Assembly: GCA_035276085.1 (NCBI GenBank)
Contig: DATELY010000162.1
Location: 1 to 6,566, forward strand
Length of the DNA stretch: 6,566 nucleotides
Direction: 5' to 3'
DNA from: DATELY01 sp035276085
GTDB lineage: Bacteria > Pseudomonadota > Gammaproteobacteria > Steroidobacterales > Steroidobacteraceae
The first letter of the stretch is position 1, and each line of letters begins with the position of its first letter. A program made the position numbers and the translations under genes. The notes beneath the pieces were generated by a model. That model worked only from the letters and a program-made list of their open reading frames with translations. It was not told where the DNA came from and ran no database searches. Below are positions 1 through 5,782 of this stretch, piece by piece.

Positions 1-31
1 AGGCGTCGAGCATTCGTGAACTGACGGTCAT
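1..31 (-). CDS. Possible 5' end of a further gene downstream of boxR (partial, unidentified)
   Basis: An ATG on the minus strand at 31-29 opens a frame of ten codons (MTVSSRMLDA) that runs off the left edge of the window. It begins 16 nt after the boxR stop codon, on the same strand, with a weak purine stretch (GCGGAAC) upstream that could serve as a ribosome binding site. The spacing fits another operon gene. Box clusters often hold a benzoate-CoA ligase or an alpha/beta hydrolase next to boxR, but ten residues are too few to identify the product. It may equally be chance. Confidence 0.3.
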   Translation of the reverse strand, partial: MTVSSRMLDA

Positions 32-47
32 GGATGCGTTCCGCTGT

Positions 48-974
48 TCAGGATGACGCCAGAGCGGCCCGGACCGCGGCAAGACTTTTTGCAACTGTGT
101 GCCGGGACGTGTCTACCACGGCATCTGCGCGGGCGTATTGCGGCTCGCGCGCGGTCAGAATGGCTTTCAAGTCCTCCATGGCTTGCGCGTGGCCTCGCAT
201 CGGACGCATGTCTCCCTGCGCCACGACGCGCGACATGTGCTCTGCCGGGGACGCCTTGAGCCAGACAGTGAAGCAATTGCCAAGCAGCAGTTGATAGGTA
301 TCGAGATCCGATACGACTCCACCGCCCACGCTCACGACGACCTCGTTCTGGCTCGCGATGATTCCTTCCAGCGCCTGGCGTTCCCAGTTGCGATATCCCG
401 ATGCCCCGTACAGCTGGAAAATTTCCGGCAATGCCATGCCGGCTTCGCGCTCGATTTCGTGGTCCAGCTCGACGAACGGTCGGCGCAACTGTTTGGCAAG
501 TGCGCCTCCCAACGTTGTCTTGCCTGCGCCGCGCAAGCCAATGAGCGCAATGCGCTTGCGCCGCACACTCTCATCCGTGCCGAAGTCACTGGTCAAGCGG
601 CGGATGGCTTCCTCGATGCGGTGGTCCGGCAGACTATCGACGAGTCTGCTGAGACGCGTGCGCTGCTCACCGGCCTCGCAGCTCATCAAATAGGCCGTGC
701 GAACATTCAAGGAACCCGCAATCCGCCGCAGCAAAATGATAGAAATATTGCCGCTGCCGGCTTCCAGCTGCGCAAGATAGCGCTCCGACACGCGAGCCAC
801 CTCGGCGAGCGCCTTGCGCGACAAGCCACGCAGCTCTCGCAGCTGACGAACATGCCGGCCGAGCGCGCCCAGAAACGCTTCATCGCTCAGGTCCCTGCCG
901 TCGACATCGACGCCTGAAGAAGAAGTACGCTCCCCGCGTGCGGTCGGCTGGCTGTTTTTCTTGGGGGCTGCCAT
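48..974 (-). CDS. boxR: BoxR, benzoyl-CoA-responsive transcriptional regulator (XRE helix-turn-helix fused to shikimate-kinase-like domain)
   Basis: This 308-residue protein has the two-part architecture of the BoxR/BzdR regulators. Residues 1-32 are a polar, probably disordered tail. Residues about 34-96 form an XRE-type helix-turn-helix domain (RKALAEVARVSERYLAQLE at 53-71). After a linker, residues about 139-305 form a shikimate-kinase-like domain. That domain has a Walker A loop (GLRGAGKT, 146-153), an acidic pair at E169/D171, R195 in YRNWE, a GGG loop at 217-219, a lid-like MRPMR at 256-260 and R277 in REPQY. In characterised Azoarcus relatives the kinase-like domain is the effector domain and senses benzoyl-CoA, relieving repression of the catabolic promoter; the same role is inferred here. 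The start is supported by AAAGG six bases upstream. The gene is last of the clear series, 122 nt after the aldehyde dehydrogenase gene, and may have its own promoter. The family is clear; DNA targets and effector are by homology. Confidence 0.93.
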   Translation of the reverse strand: MAAPKKNSQPTARGERTSSSGVDVDGRDLSDEAFLGALGRHVRQLRELRGLSRKALAEVARVSERYLAQLEAGSGNISIILLRRIAGSLNVRTAYLMSCEAGEQRTRLSRLVDSLPDHRIEEAIRRLTSDFGTDESVRRKRIALIGLRGAGKTTLGGALAKQLRRPFVELDHEIEREAGMALPEIFQLYGASGYRNWERQALEGIIASQNEVVVSVGGGVVSDLDTYQLLLGNCFTVWLKASPAEHMSRVVAQGDMRPMRGHAQAMEDLKAILTAREPQYARADAVVDTSRHTVAKSLAAVRAALASS

Positions 975-980
975 CGCGTG

Positions 981-985
981 CCTTT
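981..985 (-). promoter_or_regulatory. Ribosome binding site of boxR
   Basis: The minus strand reads AAAGG, then six bases (CACGCG), then the ATG at 974. This is a good Shine-Dalgarno match at normal distance and supports this start for boxR. Confidence 0.6.
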
Positions 986-1010
986 GCCTCAGCTACTCGT
1001 GTTTCCATGC

Positions 1011-1019
1011 ACTATAACA
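1011..1019 (-). promoter_or_regulatory. Candidate extended -10 promoter element for boxR
   Basis: On the minus strand the sequence reads TGT-TATAGT, which matches a TGn-extended -10 hexamer of sigma-70 promoters (TATAAT with one change). It lies about 37 nt upstream of the boxR start, placing a transcript start near 1003. No good -35 hexamer is present at 16-19 nt spacing, which is acceptable for extended -10 promoters. A TGCA tetramer (1008-1011) abuts it; TGCA is a recurring element in described BzdR/BoxR operators. This is a motif match by eye only. Confidence 0.35.
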
Positions 1020-1031
1020 CCACCTACAACT

Positions 1032-1042
1032 TCACCGGGTGA
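1032..1042. promoter_or_regulatory. Short inverted repeat in the boxR upstream region (possible operator half-sites)
   Basis: The plus strand reads TCACC-G-GGTGA, giving 5-bp arms around a single central base. It is followed at once by an 8-bp palindrome, GAGATCTC (1041-1048). The repeat lies where the -35 region of the candidate boxR promoter would be, a usual position for a repressor or activator site. The arms are short and could be chance. Confidence 0.25.
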
Positions 1043-1058
1043 GATCTCCTGTCGCGTT

Positions 1059-1078
1059 GTTTGCAGCATGTTTTCAGC
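1059..1078. repeat. Imperfect tandem direct repeat in the boxR upstream region
   Basis: On the minus strand GCTGAAAAC, AT and GCTGCAAAC follow one another: two 9-bp copies differing at one base, with a period of 11 bp, close to one helical turn. The second copy in minus-strand order (1059-1067) contains a TGCA tetramer at 1062-1065. A helical-turn period in a non-coding gap is compatible with a protein binding site, but no known operator is recognised. Confidence 0.3.
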
Positions 1079-1096
1079 GTTATTGCCGACGGCGAT

Positions 1097-2506
1097 TCAA
1101 CGGGCGACGTTCACGACCTGAACAGTCGTGTACTCCTTCAATCCATCCACGTTGAACTCGACTCCGATCCCTGAACACTTGACGCCGCCGAAAGGCGCCA
1201 TCGGGTGCAGCGAACCGTGCTGGTTCACCCAGGCAGTACCGCATTCCAGGCGGCTCGCGTACGTGGCCGCAACCTCCGGATCGTCGCCCCAGACGGAACC
1301 GCCCAACCCGACATCGAGCGAATTGGCGCGGCGAATCGCCTCATCGATGGAGGAATAACTGACGACCGGAATTGCCGGTCCGAACTGCTCTTCCTTTACG
1401 ATCCGCATATCGTCGGTTGCGTCCGCAACGACCGTCAGCGGGTATACGAACCCGGGCTGTTCAGTTCTCTTACCGCCAGTGACGATGCGAGCCCCGCGCG
1501 CGCGGGCGTCCTCGACCAGAGCGATGACCTTGTCCAGTTGCATGCGGTTCGAGAGCGGACCGATCAGCGTCTTGGGATCGAGGCCGTTACCCACCGGGAT
1601 CTTCCGCACGTACTCTGCGAAGCTCTCGACGAACTTCGCGTACTGCGACTCATGCACATACAGGCGCTTGAGCGCGGCGCAAGTCTGGCCGGCATTGATG
1701 AAGCAACCCCAGAAGAGTTTCTCGAGCAGCGGTTCGATGTTCGTCCCCGGCAGGACGATGCCGGCGTCGTTGCCGCCGAGCTCGAGAGTGAGGCGCTTCA
1801 GGGAGTGCGACGCGCTCTCCATGATCTTCTTGCCGGTTGCGGTCGATCCCGTGAACACCAGCTTGTCGATTCCTGGATGGTTCGTGATGTGCGCACCGAC
1901 TTCGGCCCCGCCGGTCACGACATTCACGACACCGGGCGGAAGGACCTGATTGATCAATTCCACGAGGCGCAGCGTGGAAAGCGGTGTGAATGGCGAGGGC
2001 TTGATCACCACGGTACAACCGATTCTGACCGCAGGCATGATGTGCCAGACCGCAATCATCAGAGGCCAATTCCAAGGCGTGATCGAACCGACAACGCCCA
2101 CCGGCTTGCGACGCACGACGATGCGGCCGGCCGCATTGTCCTGAATAACCTGTTCAGGCAGCGTGAGCGCTGCCGTCGCCCGGGTCCAGGCGGCGGCGCC
2201 ACCCACTTCGAAGTTTGCGCCCGGGCCGCTTTGCGGCTTGCCCTGCTCCCGGGTGACCAGAGTCGACAGCTCCTCCTGATGGCGCTCGATCAGATCCGCG
2301 ATCTGGTTGAGCTTCGCAACCCGTTCGGCATCCGGGACGGCAGACCAGACCGGAAACGCCTCACGCGCGCAGCGCACCGCTTGATCCACGAGTTCGACAG
2401 TGCCTTCCGGACATCGTCCTGCGATGGACTCGTCGAACGGGTTCAGCACATCGAATGCGCGCGCCGTGGACGCGGCCTTGCCGCCGATGGTCAATGAATA
2501 AGACAT
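1097..2506 (-). CDS. NAD(P)-dependent aldehyde dehydrogenase, non-BoxD type, substrate unknown
   Basis: This complete 469-residue aldehyde dehydrogenase oxidises an aldehyde to a carboxylate in the cytoplasm; its substrate cannot be read from the sequence. The active-site set is intact: N146 in PWNWPL, general base E242 in LELGG, catalytic C276 in NAGQTCAALKR, and E373 in KEEQFGP. The cofactor region shows KPSPFTP (169-175) and FTGSTATGK (218-226). The glutamate that often favours NAD over NADP two residues after KP is absent, so either cofactor is possible. LELGGND, the central NAGQTCAALKR and the ending GIGVEFNVDGLKEYT resemble the AldA-like subfamily rather than BoxD, the longer semialdehyde dehydrogenase of classical box clusters. 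The start is fixed by GGAG eight bases upstream. It follows the MaoC-like gene by 48 nt. It might replace BoxD, or supply benzoate from an aromatic aldehyde; both are inference. Confidence 0.9.
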   Translation of the reverse strand: MSYSLTIGGKAASTARAFDVLNPFDESIAGRCPEGTVELVDQAVRCAREAFPVWSAVPDAERVAKLNQIADLIERHQEELSTLVTREQGKPQSGPGANFEVGGAAAWTRATAALTLPEQVIQDNAAGRIVVRRKPVGVVGSITPWNWPLMIAVWHIMPAVRIGCTVVIKPSPFTPLSTLRLVELINQVLPPGVVNVVTGGAEVGAHITNHPGIDKLVFTGSTATGKKIMESASHSLKRLTLELGGNDAGIVLPGTNIEPLLEKLFWGCFINAGQTCAALKRLYVHESQYAKFVESFAEYVRKIPVGNGLDPKTLIGPLSNRMQLDKVIALVEDARARGARIVTGGKRTEQPGFVYPLTVVADATDDMRIVKEEQFGPAIPVVSYSSIDEAIRRANSLDVGLGGSVWGDDPEVAATYASRLECGTAWVNQHGSLHPMAPFGGVKCSGIGVEFNVDGLKEYTTVQVVNVAR

Positions 2507-2514
2507 ACGTCGAT

Positions 2515-2518
2515 CTCC
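2515..2518 (-). promoter_or_regulatory. Ribosome binding site of the aldehyde dehydrogenase gene
   Basis: The minus strand reads ACGGAG followed by ATCGACGT and the ATG at 2506. GGAG at 8-nt spacing is the clearest Shine-Dalgarno sequence in the window and supports independent initiation of this gene. Confidence 0.65.
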
Positions 2519-2554
2519 GTTTTTGATACGACTTCAATCACATTCGGCATCAGC

Positions 2555-3055
2555 TCATGCGTCCTGCAGCCTCGAGCGACCATCCTTGTCGTGCGTCGCT
2601 CCTGTATCGCTGATACTCGGGTTCGTCCGCAGATCAAACAAACTGGTGACGGTCAGATCCAGCACGGATTCGGCGTTCTGATTCAAGACGCACCAGCGCC
2701 ACCGCACCACGCCGGTTCTGCCCGCGGCCGAGGGTTTGGCTTCCTGCACTTCGACGCGAACTCGCAACGTATCGCCGGGCCGCACGGGTCGCAGCCATTT
2801 GAGCACGTCGATTCCCGGAGACCCTACCGACTCCGAGCCATTGAGCACGTGATCGGCGACCAACCGCATCGCGATTGCGCACGTATGGAATCCGCTTGCG
2901 ATCAGGCCACCCCAGCGCGACTGCGCAGCCGCGACTGGATCGACGTGAAACGGCTGCGGATCGAAGCGCCGCGAAAAATCGACGATGTCTGCCGCAGAAA
3001 TCTGATACGAACCGAACTCGAGCACGGCACCGGCATGGAATTCAGCAAACCTCAT
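2555..3055 (-). CDS. MaoC-like (hot-dog fold) acyl-CoA dehydratase/hydratase family protein
   Basis: This 166-residue protein has the single hot-dog domain of MaoC-type (R)-specific enoyl-CoA hydratases. The hydratase motif is FDPQPFHVDP (31-40), keeping the catalytic aspartate (D32) and histidine (H37) of the D-x-N-P-x-H pattern, with Q in place of N. GGLIASGFHT (49-58), the RPVRPGDTL turn (89-97) and a late strand ending VTSLFDLR (136-143) also fit. The last 23 or so residues are polar and run beyond the usual domain end. The frame is open 54 codons further upstream, but inside boxA; the ATG at 3055 is chosen because it starts right at the domain and lies 7 nt after the boxA stop, which suggests translational coupling. 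No strong ribosome binding site is seen. It could hydrate an unsaturated adipyl-CoA intermediate of the pathway, or act as a thioesterase-like protector; its role is not shown by the sequence. Confidence 0.85.
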   Translation of the reverse strand: MRFAEFHAGAVLEFGSYQISAADIVDFSRRFDPQPFHVDPVAAAQSRWGGLIASGFHTCAIAMRLVADHVLNGSESVGSPGIDVLKWLRPVRPGDTLRVRVEVQEAKPSAAGRTGVVRWRWCVLNQNAESVLDLTVTSLFDLRTNPSISDTGATHDKDGRSRLQDA

Positions 3056-3062
3056 GAGCTGC

Positions 3063-4286
3063 TCAGTACGTTTCGACGTGGAGCCGATTCTGCTCCAGCA
3101 AGCCCCGGCGCAACTCCTGCCAGTCGCTGCGGCGCTGACGGCACAGATCCGTGAACGCTTCCTCGATGCCGTGTTCCATTCCCTTGAGCCCGCAAACGTA
3201 CACGTACGTGTTCTCATCCTGCAGCAGCTCGAACACCCGCTCGCCGCGTTGGCGTATCAGGTCCTGAACGTACTGCTTCGGTTGGCCGGACACGCGGGAA
3301 AACGCGAGGTTCACATCGATGAAGTCCCGCGGCAGCTTGGTCAACGGTCCGAAGTACGGCAGTTCCTCCGGCGTGCGTGCGCCGAAGAACAGCATGAGGC
3401 TTCCGCCTTCCTTCGTGGCCAGGCGCCGCCGGCGCCACTCCGTCATGGCGCGCATCGGCGCTGAGCCGGTGCCGGTGCAGATCATCAACAGCGATGAGCC
3501 TGCGTGATTGGGCATCAGAAAGTTGGCCCCGTATGGGCCGACGATGCGCACCTGATCGCCCACTTTCAGATCGCACAGATAGTTGGATCCCACGCCACTC
3601 ACCGGCGCGCCCTCGTGATCGTGCGTGACCCGTTTGACCGTCAACGAGAAGTTGTTGTAGTTGGGCCGCTCGCCGTTTCGCGGGCTCGCGATCGAGTACA
3701 GCCGCACGTGGTGGGATCGGCCTTGCGGGTCCGTGCCGGGCGGCAGGACACCGATCGTCTGACCTTCCAGCACGGGAAATACAGTTGCGCCGAGGTCGAG
3801 CACGATGTGACGCACATCGCTCTGCGCACGTTCGCTCGTCAGGCGCAAGTTACCGGATACGGTTGCCACCGCCGGGCGCGCCACACCGAACACATTCACT
3901 TGCGGCTTCTCTGCCGACCAAGGCGCCTTGCTGATGCCGCCCTGCCCCTCCGCGGCCAGTTCGGTCAGGCGCGCCACTTCCTCCGGCATCTCGCCGTCAC
4001 CCAGCGCATCGATGGGCTCTTGTGCAGGCAGCGAATCCCAGCTCAGCTGCTCCTCGATCGGATAGGCCTTGCTCTTCAAGACCTGACGCCAGTTGTCGAT
4101 CGCTCCGGTGGGACACGGCGAGATGCAGGCTCCGCACGCATTGCACGTATCGAACTTGACCACATAGTTGCGATCGTCATGCGTGATGGCGCCGATCGGA
4201 CACGTGGCTTCGCACGTGTTGCAGCGAATGCAGATTTCCGGATCGATCAGGTGCTGACGCGCGATCGCGTCATTTGCTACAGCCAT
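3063..4286 (-). CDS. boxA: BoxA, reductase component of benzoyl-CoA 2,3-epoxidase
   Basis: This 407-residue protein passes electrons from NADPH to the oxygenase BoxB. The N-terminus carries two classic [4Fe-4S] ferredoxin motifs: C19, C22, C25 with C29-P, and C48, C51, C54 with C58-P. A variable linker (about 65-130) leads to a ferredoxin-NADP reductase-type module. That module has the flavin-binding RLYSIAS at 195-201, a nucleotide-binding TGTGSAP at 271-277 and the C-terminal VYVCGLKGM at 362-370; it ends in the aromatic residue Y407, as many such reductases do. This order, 2x[4Fe-4S] then FAD/NADPH, is diagnostic of BoxA. It is soluble, with no signal peptide or membrane segment. The gene starts 12 nt after the boxB stop with only a weak GAAG ribosome binding site, consistent with coupled translation of the two partners. 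All cofactor residues look intact. Confidence 0.95.
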   Translation of the reverse strand: MAVANDAIARQHLIDPEICIRCNTCEATCPIGAITHDDRNYVVKFDTCNACGACISPCPTGAIDNWRQVLKSKAYPIEEQLSWDSLPAQEPIDALGDGEMPEEVARLTELAAEGQGGISKAPWSAEKPQVNVFGVARPAVATVSGNLRLTSERAQSDVRHIVLDLGATVFPVLEGQTIGVLPPGTDPQGRSHHVRLYSIASPRNGERPNYNNFSLTVKRVTHDHEGAPVSGVGSNYLCDLKVGDQVRIVGPYGANFLMPNHAGSSLLMICTGTGSAPMRAMTEWRRRRLATKEGGSLMLFFGARTPEELPYFGPLTKLPRDFIDVNLAFSRVSGQPKQYVQDLIRQRGERVFELLQDENTYVYVCGLKGMEHGIEEAFTDLCRQRRSDWQELRRGLLEQNRLHVETY

Positions 4287-4298
4287 GACAATGTTACT

Positions 4299-5723
4299 TC
4301 ACGCAAACCGCACGTACTCGAAGTTCGTCGGTTGCTTGTTGATGCCGACCACCGGCGGTGCAATCCAGTTGGCGAATTTACCGGGCTCCACCACGCGGTG
4401 CATCAGCGACTGAACATACGCACGATCCTCCGCGGTGGGTAGCCAGGACGAGATACGCTCGTTCCATTCGGCTTCGCTGACCACCTGGCCCTCGGGCGAT
4501 ATCTTCAGTCCGGCAAGCGGGCCGATCTGGCGATGGAACGCCTTGTGCGGCAGATAGAAACGGAACTCGATGCCGTGCTTCTGACAGATCCGGTTCCAGC
4601 GATCGACGCCCGCTTGCGAATCCTTCATGAAGTCATCGCGCAACCGCTCATTCAATGCGTTCAGCGCCGGCGCATCCTGTTCCCTCAATTCGCCTCCGGC
4701 AATGTCCAGAATCCTGTAGCTTGAATCCTTGAGCAGATGATCGTCGTTCTGCTTGGTCTCTTCGTAACGACCCTTGAGCGCCGTGGTATAGAACGTCGCC
4801 GCATTCGACGACAGATCGGCGCCGAACAGGTCGACCGTGACGCTCGAGTGGAAATTGATGTAGCGCTGCATCGTGGGCAAGTCGACGACGCCAAGGCGTC
4901 GCAGACGATCGGGATCGTCCGTCTTCTCCTGGACCATCACCTCGCAGGTGCGCTGAATGGTACGAGCGACGCCGGACTCGCCGACGAACATATGGTGCGC
5001 CTCTTCGGTCAGCATGAAGCGCGTGGTGCGGGCCAACGGATCGAAGCCCGACTCGGCCAATGCCGACAATTGGAACTTGCCATCGCGGTCGGTGAAGTAC
5101 GTGAACATGAAGAACGAGAGCCAATCCGGCGTCCGCTCGTTGAATGCTCCCAGGATGCGGGGATTGTCCGCATCGCCCGAGCGGCGCGCGAGCAGCGCTT
5201 CAGCTTCTTCGCGCCCATCCCGGCCGAAATGTCGATGCAGCAGGTAGACCATGGCCCACAGATGGCGGCCTTCTTCGACGTTGACCTGGAACAGGTTACG
5301 CAGGTCATACAGCGAGGGCGCCGTGAGGCCCAGATGACGCTGCTGCTCCACCGAGGCAGGCTCGGTATCGCCCTGGGTCACGATGATGCGGCGCAGATTC
5401 GCGCGGTACTCACCGGGCACCTCCTGCCACACCGGTTCGCCTTTGTGGTCGCCGAAGGCAATGCGGCGATCGCTCTCCAGCGGATTCAAGAAAATGCCCC
5501 AGCGATACTCCGGCATCTTCACGTAGCCAAAATGAGCCCAGCCGCCGGGCTCCACGCTGATGGCCGTTCGCAGATACACATCGTAGTTATGCGATCCGTC
5601 GGGCCCCATGTCCTGCCACCAATTCAAGAACTCCGGCTGCCAACGCTCCAACGCGCGCTGCAGCACCTTGTCGCTCGCAAGGTCGACGTTGTTGGGAATC
5701 TTTTCGCCGTAATTGATGCTCAT
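4299..5723 (-). CDS. boxB: BoxB, di-iron oxygenase component of benzoyl-CoA 2,3-epoxidase
   Basis: BoxB is the oxygenase that, with BoxA, O2 and NADPH, converts benzoyl-CoA to 2,3-epoxybenzoyl-CoA (EC 1.14.13.208). The 474-residue length matches the family. The di-iron ligands expected from the Azoarcus evansii enzyme are all present with an offset of one: E121 in TEPASVEQ, E151 and H154 in VEEGRH, D212 in FTDRDGKF, and E241 and H244 in LTEEAHH. Other family blocks include YDVYLRTA (47-54), LRRIIVTQGDTEP (110-122), LGLTAPSLYDLRNLFQVN (131-148), TPDWLSFFMF (198-207) and the C-terminal NFEYVRF. The start at MSINYGEKIPNN is chosen because BoxB proteins begin at this point; the frame stays open 55 codons upstream, but that stretch covers the gap and the end of boxC and does not resemble BoxB. 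A weak GAG precedes the ATG. It lies 59 nt after boxC and 12 nt before boxA. Confidence 0.97.
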   Translation of the reverse strand: MSINYGEKIPNNVDLASDKVLQRALERWQPEFLNWWQDMGPDGSHNYDVYLRTAISVEPGGWAHFGYVKMPEYRWGIFLNPLESDRRIAFGDHKGEPVWQEVPGEYRANLRRIIVTQGDTEPASVEQQRHLGLTAPSLYDLRNLFQVNVEEGRHLWAMVYLLHRHFGRDGREEAEALLARRSGDADNPRILGAFNERTPDWLSFFMFTYFTDRDGKFQLSALAESGFDPLARTTRFMLTEEAHHMFVGESGVARTIQRTCEVMVQEKTDDPDRLRRLGVVDLPTMQRYINFHSSVTVDLFGADLSSNAATFYTTALKGRYEETKQNDDHLLKDSSYRILDIAGGELREQDAPALNALNERLRDDFMKDSQAGVDRWNRICQKHGIEFRFYLPHKAFHRQIGPLAGLKISPEGQVVSEAEWNERISSWLPTAEDRAYVQSLMHRVVEPGKFANWIAPPVVGINKQPTNFEYVRFA

Positions 5724-5764
5724 GCTGGTTATCTCAGTGCGCAATCTACAAGCACAACAATGAA

Positions 5765-5781
5765 ACGCGAGAACACGCGAG
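5765..5781. repeat. Short direct repeat in the boxC-boxB gap
   Basis: The plus strand holds ACGCGAG twice (5765-5771 and 5775-5781) separated by AAC, just beyond the boxC stop codon within the 59-nt boxC-boxB spacer. The copies are exact over 7 bp with a period of 10 bp. No terminator-like hairpin or promoter is evident in the rest of the gap, so the repeat is recorded as an observation without assigned role. Confidence 0.3.
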
Positions 5782-5782
5782 C

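Noticed and set aside
99..917. A 272-codon plus-strand open frame opposite boxR
   Set aside because: It is antisense to a gene with clear helix-turn-helix and kinase-like motifs and shows no domain of its own.
1082..1094. Possible terminator after the aldehyde dehydrogenase gene (GCCG-A-CGGC)
   Set aside because: The arms are only 4 bp around a single base and no T-run follows, so no stable intrinsic terminator can form.
1205..2497. A 430-codon plus-strand open frame opposite the aldehyde dehydrogenase gene
   Set aside because: Its product is rich in R, D and H with no recognisable domain, and it lies wholly antisense to an intact enzyme gene with a strong ribosome binding site. It is a shadow of GC-rich codon use.
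3056..3217. N-terminal extension of the MaoC-like protein by 54 residues
   Set aside because: The stretch lies inside boxA in another frame, is rich in R, S and C, and the hot-dog domain begins right after the ATG at 3055.
3504..4442. A 312-codon plus-strand open frame spanning the boxA/boxB junction
   Set aside because: It overlaps two well-supported genes on the other strand and encodes an arginine/histidine-rich product typical of antisense shadows.
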